NCBI RefSeq assembly: GCF_029227915.1 | Contig: NC_079878.1 | Coordinates: 35,429,501-35,493,500 of the forward strand | Direction of reading: 5' to 3' | Source: Hydractinia symbiolongicarpus | Lineage: Eukaryota; Cnidaria; Hydrozoa; Anthoathecata; Hydractiniidae | Length of the DNA stretch: 64,000 nt | Part shown: positions 1 to 12,663 of the stretch, one piece after another | Position numbering within the stretch: the first letter of the stretch is position 1 | Layout of the letters: each line of letters opens with the position of its first letter | Made by a program: the position numbers and the translations under genes | The notes under the pieces: model-generated | Told to the model about the DNA's origin: nothing | The model's database searches: none | The model's input: only the letters and a program-made list of their open reading frames with translations

Positions 1-382
1 TTAAAGGCGATGCAACCTAGTAATATCAGAAAAATATCGCTAAGTACATGTTGGTACGAGTAGGTGACCCAACTGTTGTAACTCAAACGGACAAACAGCG
101 TTAGAAAGTCAATGAGATGTAGTTTTTGAAACTGTCGCTATTTCTTCAGCGTTCGATAACGGCTAGGATTGGTCCCACAGTAAAGAATGACTTATTTATC
201 TAAATTTTCAAATGAAATGCTACCACAGCGCCCAGTGTAATCGCTGAGATACAGCAATCTTGTCAAATTAAGAAGAATGTTATTTTTTAGAGTCCAATTG
301 TGCCATTTGTCTCTTTTATAAAGTGAAAGTCCAAAATCAGTTCAATTAAGTTCCCCAGTCAATCGTTTCACTGGTAAAAGAG
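1..382 (+). repeat. Divergent edge monomer at window start
   Basis: Its anchor is at 10 and the bases before it belong to the tail of a preceding monomer. It differs from its neighbours: AAGGCGATG before the anchor and CTAAGTACATG downstream resemble middle-domain monomers (for example 24850, 26027) rather than the a-b-c units to its right. The cassette is altered (ACCCAACTGTTGTAACTC) and the first CCGTT dyad arm is lost. It may be the remnant of an older array layer next to the 1,116-bp HOR block. It is cut by the window edge, so its context to the left is unknown. Confidence 0.8.
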
Positions 383-1562
383 ATGCAACCTAGTAATATC
401 AGAAGAATATCGCTAAATACATGTTGGTACGAAAATGTGACGCAACCGTTGAAACTCAAACGGACTGATACCGTTAGAAAGTCAATGAAAGTAGTTTGTG
501 AAACTGTCTCTATTTCTTCACGCGCGCTGAAGGCTAGGATTGGTGCCACAGTAAAAAATTACTTATTTATCCTAATTTTTAAATGAAGCGCTACCACAGC
601 GCCCAGTGTAATCGCTGAGATACAGCAATCATGTCAAGTTAAGAAGAATGTTATTTTTTAGAGTCCAATTGTGTCATCTATCTCATTAATAAAGTCAAAG
701 TCCAAAATCAGTTCAATTACGTCCCACACTCAATCGTTTCACTGGTAAAAGCAATGCATCCTAGTAATATCAGGAAAATATCGCTAAATCCATGTTGGTA
801 CGAATATGTGACGCAACCGATGAAACTCAATCGGGCTGATACTGTTAGAGAGTCAATGAAATGTAGTTTATGTAACTGTCGCCATTTCATCGGCGCACGC
901 TAACGGCTAGGATTGGTCCCACAGTAAAAAATGACTTATTTATCTAAGTTTTTGAATAAAACGCTATCACAGCGCCCAGTGTAATCGCTGAGTTCCAGCA
1001 TTCAAGTCAACTTAAGAAGAATGTTATGTCTTGTAGTGCAATTGCCTCATTCGTCGCATTCAAAAGCTCAAAGTCCAGAATCACTTCAATTAAGTGCCAC
1101 AGTGAATCGTTTCACTGGTAAAAGCGATGCAACCTAGTATTACCAGAAAAATATCGCTAAATACATGTTGGTACGAATATGTGACGCAACCGTTGAAACT
1201 CAAACGGACTGATGCCATTAGAAAGACAATGAAATGTAGTTTATGTAACTGTCTCTATTTCCTCGGAGCGCGCTAACAGCTAGGATTGGTCCCACAGTAA
1301 AAAATGACTTATTTATCTAAATTTTCAAATGAAACGCTACCACAGCGCCCAGTGTAATCGCTGAGATACAGCAATCATGTCAAATTAAGAAGAATGTTAT
1401 TTTTTAGAGTCCAATTGTGCCATTTGTATCATTTATAAAGTCAAAGTCCAAATTAAGTTCAATTAAGTCCCACAGTCAATCGTTTCACTGGTAAAAGGGA
1501 TGCAACCTAGTAATATCAGAAGAATATCGCTAAATACATGTTGGTACGAATATGTGACGCAA

Positions 1563-1592
1563 CCGTTGAAACTCAAACGGACTGATACCGTT
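1563..1592. repeat. Dyad cluster 1, CCGTT-N8-AACGG-N7-CCGTT (type example)
   Basis: Arms lie at 1563-1567, 1576-1580 and 1588-1592, so the middle arm can pair with either neighbour. A fourth AACGG usually follows in TAACGGCTAGG (it is AAAGG in this subtype a monomer). The AACGG-N7-CCGTT pair is retained in most monomers even when the first arm is replaced by another cassette state. No protein is known to me to bind it; a structural or binding role is inference. Confidence 0.6.
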
Positions 1593-1704
1593 AGAAAGTC
1601 AGTGAAAGTAGTTTGTGAAACTGTCTCTATTTCTTCACGCGCGCTAAAGGCTAGGATTGGTGCCACAGTAAAAAATGACTTATTTATCCATGTTTTAAAT
1701 GAAA

Positions 1705-1742
1705 CGCTACCACAGCGCCCAGTGTAATCGCTGAGATACAGC
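1705..1742. repeat. Dyad cluster 2, CGCT-N5-AGCG-N11-CGCT and GCTG-N5-CAGC (type example)
   Basis: CGCT (1705-1708) pairs with AGCG (1714-1717), which can also pair with CGCT (1729-1732). GCTG (1730-1733) pairs with CAGC (1739-1742). In domain 3 the first hairpin is longer, GCGCT-N5-AGCGC. The cluster is present with minor changes in most monomers across the window and is broken only in the 61.5-63.6 kb run. Function is unknown. Confidence 0.6.
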
Positions 1743-2242
1743 AATCATGTCAAGTTAAGAAGAATGTTATTTTTTAGATTCCAATTGTGTCATTTATCTC
1801 ATTGATAAAGTCAAAGTCCAAGATCAGTTCAATTACGTCCCACACTCAATCGTTTCACTGGTAAAAGCGATGCATCCTAGTAATATCAGGAAAATATCGC
1901 TAAATCCATGTTGGTACGAATATGTGACGCAACCGTTGAAACTCAAACGGGCTGATACTGTTAGAGAGTAAATGAAATGTAGTTTATGTAACTGTCTCCA
2001 TTTCCTCGGCGGGCGGTAACGGCTAGGATTGGTCCCACAGTAAAAAATGACTTATTTATCTAAGTTTTTGAATAAAACGCTATCACAGCGCCCAGTGTAA
2101 TCGCTGAGTTCCAGCATTCAAGTCAACTTAAGAAGAATGTTATGTCTTGTAGTGCAATTGCCTCATTCGTCGCATTCAAAAGCTCAAAGTCCAGAATCAC
2201 TTCAATTAAGTGCCACAGTGAATCGTTTCACTGGTAAAAGCG

Positions 2243-4107
2243 ATGCAACCTAGTATTACCAGAAAAATATCGCTAAATACATGTTGGTACGAATATGTGA
2301 CGCAACCGTTGAAACTCAAACGGACTGATGCCATTAGAAAGACAATGAAATGTAGTTTATGTAACTGTCTCTATTTCCTCGGAGCGCGCTAACAGCTAGG
2401 ATTGGTCCCACAGTAAAAAATGACTTATTTATCTAAATTTTCAAATGAAACGCTACCACAGCGCCCAGTGTAATCGCTGAGATACAGCAATCATGTCAAA
2501 TTAAGAAGAATGTTATTTTTTAGAGTCCAATTGTGCCATTTATCTCATTGATAAAGTCAAAGTCCAAAATCAGTTCAATTACGTCCCACACTCAATCGTT
2601 TCACTGGTAAAAGCGATGCATCCTAGTAATATCAGGAAAATATCGCTAAATCCATGTTGGTACGAATATGTGACGCAACCGATGAAACTCAATCGGGCTG
2701 ATACTGTTAGAGAGTCAATGAAATGTAGTTTATGTAACTGTCGCCATTTCATCGGCGCACGCTAACGGCTAGGATTGGTCCCACAGTAAAAAATGACTTA
2801 TTTATCTAAGTTTTTGAATAAAACGCTACCACAGCGCCCAGTGTAATCGCTGAGTTCCAGCATTCAAGTCAACTTAAGAAGAATGTTATGTCTTGTAGTG
2901 CAATTGCCTCTTTCGTCACATTCAAAAGCTCAAAGTCCAGAATCACTTCAATTAAGTGCCACAGTGAATCGTTTCACTGGTAAAAGCGATGCAACCTAGT
3001 ATTACCAGAAAAAAATCGCTAAATACATGTTGGTACGAATATGTGACGCAACCGTTGAAACTCAAACGGACTGATGCCATTAGAAAGACAATGAAATGTA
3101 GTTTATGTAACTGTCTCTATTTCTTCGGAGCGCGCTAACAGCTAGGATTGGTCCCACAGTAAAAAATGACTTATTTATCTAAATTTTCAAATGAAACGCT
3201 ACCACAGCGCCCAGTGTAATCGCTGAGATACAGCAATCATGTCAAATTAAGAAGAATGTTATTTTTTAGATTCCAATTGTGTCATTTATCTCATTGATAA
3301 AGTCAAAGTCCAAAATCAGTTCAATTACGTCCCACACTCAATCGTTTCACTGGTAAAAGCGATGCATCCTAGTAATATCAGGAAAATATCGCTAAATCCA
3401 TGTTGGTACGAATATGTGACGCAACCGATGAAACTCAATCGGGCTGATACTGTTAGAGAGTCAATGAAATGTAGTTTATGTAACTGTCGCCATTTCATCG
3501 GCGCACGCTAACGGCTAGGATTGGTCCCACAGTAAAAAATGACTTATTTATCTAAGTTTTTGAATAAAACGCTACCACAGCGCCCAGTGTAATCGCTGAG
3601 TTCCAGCATTCAAGTCAACTTAAGAAGAATGTTATGTCTTGTAGTGCAATTGCCTCTTTCGTCACATTCAAAAGCTCAAAGTCCAGAATCACTTCAATTA
3701 AGTGCCACAGTGAATCGTTTCACTGGTAAAAGCGATGCAACCTAGTATTACCAGAAAAATATCGCTAAATACATGTTGGTACGAATATGTGACGCAACCG
3801 TTGAAACTCAAACGGACTGATGCCATTAGAAAGACAATGAAATGTAGTTTATGTAACTGTCTCTATTTCTTCGGAGAGCGCTAACAGCTAGGATTGGTCC
3901 CACAGTAAAAAATGACTTATTTATCTAAATTTTCAAATGAAACGCTACCACAGCGCCCAGTGTAATCGCTGAGATACAGCAATCATGTCAAATTAAGAAG
4001 AATGTTATTTTTTAGAGTCCAATTGTGCCATTTGTATCATTTATAAAGTCAAAGTCCAAAATCAGTTCAATTAAGTCCCACAGTCAATCGTTTCACTGGT
4101 AAAAGGG
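2243..4107 (+). repeat. HOR contraction: b-c dimer run inside the a-b-c array
   Basis: Between the a monomers at 1500 and 4108 the order is b(1870) c(2243) b(2616) c(2989) b(3362) c(3735). Subtype a is missing twice and the local period falls to 746 bp. This is what unequal exchange between neighbouring HOR units would leave, with loss of one monomer and amplification of the dimer. The b copies at 2616 and 3362 share the variant CGATGAAACTCAATCGGG with 754, 5965, 7081 and 8197. Confidence 0.85.
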
Positions 4108-4476
4108 ATGCAACCTAGTAATATCAGAAGAATATCGCTAAATACATGTTGGTACGAATATGTGACGCAACCGTTGAAACTCAAACGGACTGATACCGTT
4201 AAAAAGTCAATGAAAGTAGTTTGTGAAACTGTCTCTATTTCTTCACGCGCGCTAAAGGCTAGGATTGGTGCCACAGTAAAAAATGACTTATTTATCCAAG
4301 TTTTAAATGAAACGCTACCACAACGCCCAGTGTAATCGCTGAGTTCCAGCATTCAAGTCAACTTAAAAAGAATTTTATTTCTTGCAGTGCAATTGCCTCA
4401 TTCGTCACATTCAAAAGCTCAAAGTCCGGAATCACTTCAATAAGTGTCACAGTGAATCGTTTCACTGGTAAAAGCG

Positions 4477-5221
4477 ATGCAACCTAGTATTACCAGAAAA
4501 ATATCGCTAAATACATGTTGGTACGAATATGTGACGCAACCGTTGAAACTCAAACGGGCTGATACTGTTAGAGAGTCAATGAAATGTAGTTTATGTAACT
4601 GTCTCCATTTCCTCGGCGGGCGGTAACGGCTAGGATTGGTCCCACAGTAAAAAATGACTTATTTATCTAAGTTTTTGAATAAAACGCTACCACAGCGCCC
4701 AGTGTAATCGCTGAGTTCCAGCATTCAAGTCAACTTAAGAAGAATGTTATGTCTTGTAGTGCAATTGCCTCATTCGTCGCATTCAAAAGCTCAAAGTCCA
4801 GAATCACTTCAATAAGTGCCACAGTGAATCGTTTCACTGGTAAAAGCGATGCAACCTAGTATTACCAGAAAAATATCGCTAAATACATGTTGGTACGAAT
4901 ATGTGACGCAACCGTTGAAACTCAAACGGGCTGATACTGTTAGAGAGTCAATGAAATGTAGTTTATGTAACTGTCTCCATTTCCTCGGCGGGCGGTAACG
5001 GCTAGGATTGGTCCCACAGTAAAAAATGACTTATTTATCTAAGTTTTTGAATAAAACGCTACCACAGCGCCCAGTGTAATCGCTGAGTTCCAGCATTCAA
5101 GTCAACTTAAGAAGAATGTTATGTCTTGTAGTGCAATTGCCTCATTCGTCGCATTCAAAAGCTCAAAGTCCAGAATCACTTCAATTAAGTGCCACAGTGA
5201 ATCGTTTCACTGGTAAAAGCG
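4477..5221 (+). repeat. Two tandem c/b chimaeric monomers
   Basis: Monomers at 4477 and 4849 begin like subtype c (CTAGTATTACCAG, AAATACATG) but switch to subtype b in the middle (GGGCTGATACTG, TAGAGAGTCAATG, CTCGGCGGGCGG). The switch lies between the anchor block and the AAACGG motif, in a stretch shared by both parents. The two are nearly identical to each other, so one recombinant was made and then duplicated by 372 bp. They sit between a(4108) and c(5222), where a single b would be expected. Confidence 0.85.
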
Positions 5222-8200
5222 ATGCAACCTAGTATTACCAGAAAAATATCGCTAAATACATGTTGGTACGAATATGTGACGGAACCGTTGAAACTCAAAC
5301 GGACTGATGCCATTAGAAAGACAATGAAATGTAGTTTATGTAACTGTCTCTATTTCCTCGGAGCGCGCTAACAGCTAGGATTGGTCCCACAGTAAAAAAT
5401 GACTTATTTATCTAAATTTTCAAATGAAACGCTACCACAGCGCCCAGTGTAATCGCTGAGATACAGCAATCATGTCAAATTAAGAAGAATGTTATTTTTT
5501 AGAGTCCAATTGTGCCATTTGTATCATTTATAAAGTCAAAGTCCAAAATCAGTTCAATTATGTCCCACAGTCAATCGTTTCACTGGTAAAAGGGATGCAA
5601 CCTAGTAATATCAGAAGAATATCGCTAAATACATGTTGGTACGAATATGTGACGCAACCGTTGAAACTCAAACGGACTGATACCGTTAGAAAGTCAATGA
5701 AAGTAGTTTGTGAAACTGTCTCTATTTCTTCACGCGCGCTAAAGGCTAGGATTGGTGCCACAGTAAAAAATGACTTATTTATCCAAGTTTTAAATGAAAC
5801 GCTACCACAGCGCCCAGTGTAATCGCTGAGATACAGCAATCATGTCAAGTTAAGAAGAATGTTATTTTTTAGATTCCAATTGTGTCATTTATCTCATTGA
5901 TAAAGTCAAAGTCCAAAATCAGTTCAATTACGTCCCACACTCAATCGTTTCACTGGTAAAAGCGATGCATCCTAGTAATATCAGGAAAATATCGCTAAAT
6001 CCATGTTGGTACGAATATGTGACGCAACCGATGAAACTCAATCGGGCTGATACTGTTAGAGAGTCAATGAAATGTAGTTTATGTAACTGTCGCCATTTCA
6101 TCGGCGCACGCTAACGGCTAGGATTGGTCCCACAGTAAAAAATGACTTATTTATCTAAGTTTTTGAATAAAACGCTACCACAGCGCCCAGTGTAATCGCT
6201 GAGTTCCAGCATTCAAGTCAACTTAAGAAGAATGTTATGTCTTGTAGTGCAATTGCCTCTTTCGTCACATTCAAAAGCTCAAAGTCCAGAATCACTTCAA
6301 TTAAGTGCCACAGTGAATCGTTTCACTGGTAAAAGCGATGCAACCTAGTATTACCAGAAAAATATCGCTAAATACATGTTGGTACGAATATGTGACGCAA
6401 CCGTTGAAACTCAAACGGACTGATGCCATTAGAAAGACAATGAAATGTAGTTTATGTAACTGTCTCTATTTCCTCGGAGCGCGCTAACAGCTAGGATTGG
6501 TCCCACAGTAAAAAATGACTTATTTATCTAAATTTTCAAATGAAACGCTACCACAGCGCCCAGTGTAATCGCTGAGATACAGCAATCATGTCAAATTAAG
6601 AAGAATGTTATTTTTTAGAGTCCAATTGTGCCATTTGTATCATTGATAAAGTCGAAGTCCAAAATCAGTTCAATTAAGTCCCACAGTCAATCGTTTCACT
6701 GGTAAAAGGGATGCAACCTAGTAATATCAGAAGAATATCGCTAAATACATGTTGGTACGAATATGTGACGCAACCGTTGAAACTCAAACGGACTGATACC
6801 GTTAGAAAGTCAATGAAAGTAGTGTGTGAAACTGTCTCTATTTCTTCACGCGCGCTAAAGGCTAGGATTGGTGCCACAGTAAAAAATGACTTATTTATCC
6901 AAGTTTTAAATGAAACGCTACCACAGCGCCCAGTGTAATCGCTGAGATACAGCAATCATGTCAAATTAAGAAGAATGTTATTTTTTAGATTCCAATAGTG
7001 TCATTTATCTCATTGATAAAGTCAAAGTCCAAAATCAGTTCAATTACGTCCCACACTCAATCGTTTCACTGGTAAAAGCGATGCATCCTAGTAATATCAG
7101 GAAAATATCGCTAAATCCATGTTGGTACGAATATGTGACGCAACCGATGAAACTCAATCGGGCTGATACTGTTAGAGAGTCAATAAAATGTAGTTTATGT
7201 AACTGTCGCCATTTCATCGGCGCACGCTAACGGCTAGGATTGGTCCCACAGTAAAAAATGACTTATTTATCTAAGTTTTTGAATAAAACGCTACCACAGC
7301 GCCCAGTGTAATCGCTGAGTTCCAGCACTCAAGTCAACTTAAGAAGAATGTTATGTCTTGTAGTGCAATTGCCTCTTTCGTCACATTCAAAAGCTCAAAG
7401 TCCAGAATCACTTCAATTAAGTGCCACAGTGAATCGTTTCACTGGTAAAAGCGATGCAACCTAGTATTACCAGAAAAATATCGCTAAATACATGTTGGTA
7501 CGAATATGTGACGCAACCGTTGAAACTCAAACGGGCTGATGCCATTAGAAAGACAATGAAATGTAGTTTATGTAACTGTCTCTATTTCTTCGGAGCGCGC
7601 TAACAACTAGGATTGGTCCCACAGTAAAGAATGACTTATTTATCTAAATTTTCAAATGAAACGCTACCACAGCGCCCAGTGTAATCGCTGAGATACAGCA
7701 ATCATGTCAAATTAAGAAGAATGTTATTTTTTAGAGTCCAATTGTGCCATTTGTATCATTTATAAAGTCAAAGTCCAAAATCAGTTCAATTAAGTCCCAC
7801 AGTCAATCGTTTCACTGGTAAAAGGGATGCAACCTAGTAATATCAGAAGAATATCGCTAAATACATGTTGGTACGAATATGTGACGCAACCGTTGAAACT
7901 CAAACGGACTGATACCGTTAGAAAGTCAATGAAAGTAGTTTGTGAAACTGTCTCTATTTCTTCACGCGCGCTAAAGGCTAGGATTGGTGCCACAGTAAAA
8001 AATGACTTATTTATCCAAGTTTTAAATGAAACGCTACCACAGCGCCCAGTATAATCGCTGAGATACAGCAATCATCTCAAGTTAAGAAGAATGTTATTTT
8101 TTAGATTCCAATTGTGTCATTTATCTCATTGATAAAGTCAAAGTCCAAAATCAGTTCAATTACGTCCCACACTCAATCGTTTCACTGGTAAAACCGATGC

Positions 8201-11200
8201 ATCCTAGTAATATCAGGAAAATATCGCTAAATCCATGTTGGTACGAATATGTGACGCAACCGATGAAACTCAATCGGGCTGATACTGTTAGAGAGTCAAT
8301 GAAATGTAGTTTATGTAACTGTCGCCATTTCATCGGCGCACGCTAACGGCTAGGATTGGTCCCACAGTAAAAAATGACTTATTTATCTAAGTTTTTGAAT
8401 AAAACGCTACCACAGCGCCCAGTGTAATCGCTGAGTTCCAGCATTCAAGTCAACTTAAGAAGAATGTTATGTCTTGTAGTGCAATTGCCTCTTTCGTCAC
8501 ATTCAAAAGCTCAAAGTCCAGAATCACTTCAATTAAGTGCCACAGTGAATCGTTTCACTGGTAAAAGCGATGCAACCTAGTATTACCAGAAAAATATCGC
8601 TAAATACATGTTGGTACGAATATGTGACGCAACCGTTGAAACTCAAACGGACTGATGCCATTAGAAAGACAATGAAATGTAGTTTATGTAACTGTCTCTA
8701 TTTCTTCGGAGCGCGCTAACAGCTAGGATTGGTCCCACAGTAAAAAATGACTTATTTATCTAAATTTTCAAATGAAACGCTACCACAGCGCCCAGTGTAA
8801 TCGCTGAGATACAGCAATCATGTCAAATTAAGAAGAATGTTATTTTTTAGAGTCCAATTGTGCCATTTGTATCATTTATAAAGTCAAAGTCCAAAATCAG
8901 TTCAATTAAGTCCCACAGTCAATCGTTTCACTGGTAAAAGGGATGCAACCTAGTAATATCAGAAGAATATCGCTAAATACATGTTGGTACGAATATGTGA
9001 CGCAACCGTTGAAACTCAAACGGACTGATACCGTTAGAAAGTCAATGAAAGTAGTTTGTGAAACTGTCTCTATTTCTTTACGCGCGCTAACGGCTAGGAT
9101 TGGTGCCACAGTAAAAAATGACTTATTTATCCAAGTTTTAAATGAAACGCTACCACAGCGCCCAGTGTAATCGCTGAGATACAGCAATCATGTCAAGTTA
9201 AGAAGAATGTTATTTTCTAGATTCCAATTGTGTCATTTATCTCATTGATAAAGTCAAAGTCCAAAATCAGTTCAATTACGTCCCACACTCAATCGTTTCA
9301 CTGATAAAAGCGATGCATCCTAGTAATATCAGGAAAATATCGCTAAATCCATGTTGGTACGAATATGTGACGCAACCGTTGAAACTCAAACGGGCTGATA
9401 CTGTTAGAGAGTCAATGAAATGTAGTTTATGTAACTGTCTCCATTTCCTCGGCGGGCGGTAACGGCTAGGATTGGTCCCACAGTAAAAAATGACTTATTT
9501 ATCTAAGTTTTTGAATAAGACGCTACCACAGCGCCCAGTGTAATCGCTGAGTTCCAGCATTCAAGTCAACTTAAGAAGAATGTTATGTCTTGTAGTGCAA
9601 TTGCCTCATTCGTCACATTCAAAAGCTCAAAGTCCAGAATCACTTCAATAAGTGCCACAGTGAATCGTTTCACTGGTAAAAGCGATGCAACCTAGTATTA
9701 CCAGAAAAATATCGCTAAATACATGTTGGTACGAATATGTGACGCAACCGTTGAAACTCAAACGGACTGATGCCATTAGAAAGACAATGAAATGTAGTTT
9801 ATGTAACTGTCTCTATTTCCTTGGAGCGCGCTAACAGCTAGGATTGGTGCCACAGTAAAAAATGACTTATTTATCTAAATTTTCAAATGAAACGCTACCA
9901 CAGCGCCCAGTGTAATCGCTGAGATACAGCAATCATGTCAAATTAAGAAGAATGTTATTTTTTAGAGTCCAATTGTGCCATTTGTATCATTTAAAAAGTC
10001 AAAGTCCAAAATCAGTTCAATTAAGTCCCACAGTCAATCGTTTCACTGGTAAAAGGGATGCAACCTAGTAATATCAGAAGAATATCGCTAAATACATGTT
10101 GGTACGAATATGTGACGCAACCGTTGAAACTCAAACGGACTGATACCGTTAGAAAGTCAATGAAAGTAGTTTGTGAAACTGTCTCTATTTCTTCACGCGC
10201 GCTAAAGGCTAGGATTGGTGCCACAGTAAAAAATAACTTATTTATCCAAGTTTTAAATGAAACGCTACCACAGCGCCCAGTGTAATCGCTGAGATACAGC
10301 AATCATGTCAAGTTAAGAAGAATGTTATTTTTTAGATTCCAATTGTGTCATTTATCTCATTGATAAAGTCAAAGTCCAAAATCAGTTCAATTACGTCCCA
10401 CACTCAATCGTTTCACTGGTAAAAGCGATGCATCCTAGTAATATCAGGAAAATATCGCTAAATCCATGTTGGTACGAATATGTGACGCAACCGTTGAAAC
10501 TCAAACGGGCTGATACTGTTAGAGAGTCAATGAAATGTAGTTTATGTAACTGTCTCCATTTCCTCGGCGGGCGGTAACGGCTAGGATTGGTCCCACAGTA
10601 AAAAATGACTTATTTATCTAAGTTTTTGAATAAAACGCTACCACAGCGCCCAGTGTAATCGCTGAGTTCCAGCATTCAAGTCAAATTAAGAAGAATGTTA
10701 TGTCTTGGAGTGCAATTGCCTCATTCGTCACATTCAGAAGGTCAAAGTCCAGAATCACTTCAATTAAGTGCCACAGTGAATCGTTTCACTGGTAAAAGCG
10801 ATGCAACCTAGTAATACAAGAAAAATATCGCTAAATACATGTTGGTACGAATATGTGACGCAACCGTTGAAACTTAAACGGACTGATACCATTAGAAAGA
10901 CAATGAAATGTAGTTTATGTAACTGTCTCTATTTCCTCGGAGCGCGCTAACAGCTAGGATTGGTCCCACAGTAAAAAATGACTTATTTATCTAAATTTTT
11001 AAATGAAACGCTACCACAGCGCCCAGTGTAATCGCTGAGATACAGCAATCATGTCAAATTAAGAAGAATGTTATTTTTTAGAGTCCAATTGTGCCATTTG
11101 TATCATTTATAAAGTCAAAGTCCAAAATCAGTTCAATTAAGTCCCACAGTCAATCGTTTCACTGGTAAAAGGGATGCAACCTAGTAATATCAGAAGAATA

Positions 11201-11916
11201 TCGCTAAATACATGTTGGTAAGAATATGTGACGCAACCGTTGAAACTCAAACGGACTGATACCGTTAGAAAGTCAATGAGAGTAGTTTGTGAAACTGTCT
11301 CTATTTCTTCACGCGCGTTAATGGCTAGGATTGGTGCCACAGTAAAAAATGACTTATTTATCCAAGTTTTAAATGAAACGCTACCACAGCGCCCAGTGTA
11401 ATCGCTGAGATACAGCAATCATGTCAAGTTAAGAAGAATGTTATTTTTTAGATTCCAATTGTGTCATTTATCTCATTGATAAAGTCAAAGTCCAAAATCA
11501 GTTCAATTACGTCCCACACTCAATCGTTTCACTGGTAAAAGCGATGCATCCTAGTAATATCAGGAAAATATCGCTAAATCCATGTTGGTACGAATATGTG
11601 ACCCAATCGTTGAAACTCAAACGGGCTGATTCTGTTAGAGAGTCAATGAAATGTAGTTTATGTAACTGTCTCCATTTCCTCGGCGGGCGGTAACGGCTAG
11701 GATTGGTCCCACAGTAAAAAATGACTTATTTATCTAAGTTTTTGAATAAAACGCTACCACAGCGCCCAGTGTAATCGCTGAGTTCCAGCATTCAAGTCAA
11801 ATTAAGAAGAATGTTATGTCTTGGAGTGCAATTGCCTCATTCGTCACATTCAGAAGGTCAAAGTCCAGAATCACTTCAATTAAGTGCCACAGTGAATCGT
11901 TTCACTGGTAAAAGCG

Positions 11917-12663
11917 ATGCAACCTAGTAATACCAGAAAAATATCGCTAAATACATGTTGGTACGAATATGAGACACAAAAGTTGTATCTGAAACGGACT
12001 GATACCGTTAGAAAGTCAATGAAATGGAGTTTATGTAACTCTCTCTATCTCCACAGCGCGCGTTAACGGCTAGGATTGGTCCCACAGTAAAAAATGACTT
12101 ATTTATCTAAGTTTTTGAATAAAATGCTACCACAGCACCCAGTGTAATCGCTGAGTTCCAGCATTCAAGTCAAATTAAGAAGAATGTTATGTCTTGGAGT
12201 GCAATTGCCTCATTTGTCACATTCAAAAGGTCAAAGTCCAGAATTAGTTCAATTAAGTGCCACAGTGAATCGTTTCACTGGTAAAAGCGATGCAACCTAG
12301 TAATATCAGAAAAATATCGCTAAATCCATGTTGGTACGAATATGAGACACCAAAAGTTGTATCTGAAACGGACTGATACCGTTAGAAAGTCAATGAAATG
12401 GAGTTTATGTAACTCTCTCTATCTCCACAGCGCGCGTTAACGGCTAGGATTGGTCCCACAGTAAAAAATGACTTATTTAACTAAATTTTCAAATGAAATG
12501 CTACCACAGCGCCCAGTGTAATCGCTGAGATACAGCAATCTTGTCAAATTAAGAAGAATGTTATTTTTTAGAGTCCAATTGTGTCATTTATCTCATTTTT
12601 AAAGTCAAAGACCAAAATCAGTTCAATTAAGTCCCACAGTCAATCGTTTCACTGGCAAAAGCA
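11917..12663 (+). repeat. Boundary monomers between domain 1 and domain 2
   Basis: Monomers at 11917 and 12290 introduce a new cassette state, GAGACACAAAAGTTGTATC (one extra C in the second copy), with AAATGGAGTTT and ATCTCCACAGCGCG downstream. This subtype recurs through domain 2 (14216, 15737, 17258) but is absent from the a-b-c block. The tail of 11544 and the start of 11917 share GTCTTGGAGTGCAATTG with both sides, so the transition looks like recombination between related units and not an insertion. Confidence 0.75.

Larger units (their letters stand above)
1500..1869 (+). repeat. Representative subtype a monomer (370 bp)
   Basis: It serves as a reference for the family. The conserved block TATCGCTAAATACATGTTGG lies just after the anchor. 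Dyads CCGTT (1563-1567), AACGG (1576-1580) and CCGTT (1588-1592) follow. An alternating CGCGCGC run is near 1640, and GGCTAGGATTGG near 1650. The second dyad cluster is CGCT (1705-1708), AGCG (1714-1717), CGCT (1729-1732) and CAGC (1739-1742). Subtype a lacks one T in the GAAA(T)GTAGTT motif relative to b and c, which accidentally keeps a reading frame open on both strands. I see no codon bias, start context or conservation pattern suggesting translation. Confidence 0.9.
383..12289 (+). repeat. Domain 1: three-monomer higher-order repeat, about 1,116 bp (a-b-c)
   Basis: Three monomer subtypes alternate. Subtype a has ATATCAGAAGAAT and GGTGCCACAG. Subtype b has ATGCATCCTAG, AAATCCATG and GGGCTGATACTG. 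Subtype c has CTAGTATTACCAG and GATGCCATTAGAAAG. Subtype a anchors lie at 383, 1500, 4108, 5595, 6711, 7827, 8943, 10058 and 11174, so the clean part repeats every 1,115-1,117 bp. Subtype b anchors: 754, 1870, 2616, 3362, 5965, 7081, 8197, 9313, 10428, 11544. Subtype c anchors: 1127, 2243, 2989, 3735, 5222, 6338, 7454, 8570, 9685, 10801. Copies of one subtype differ at only a few bases, while a, b and c differ at many, the usual sign of HOR homogenisation. The pattern dissolves at 11917, where a different subtype with GAGACACAAAAG begins. Confidence 0.93.
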
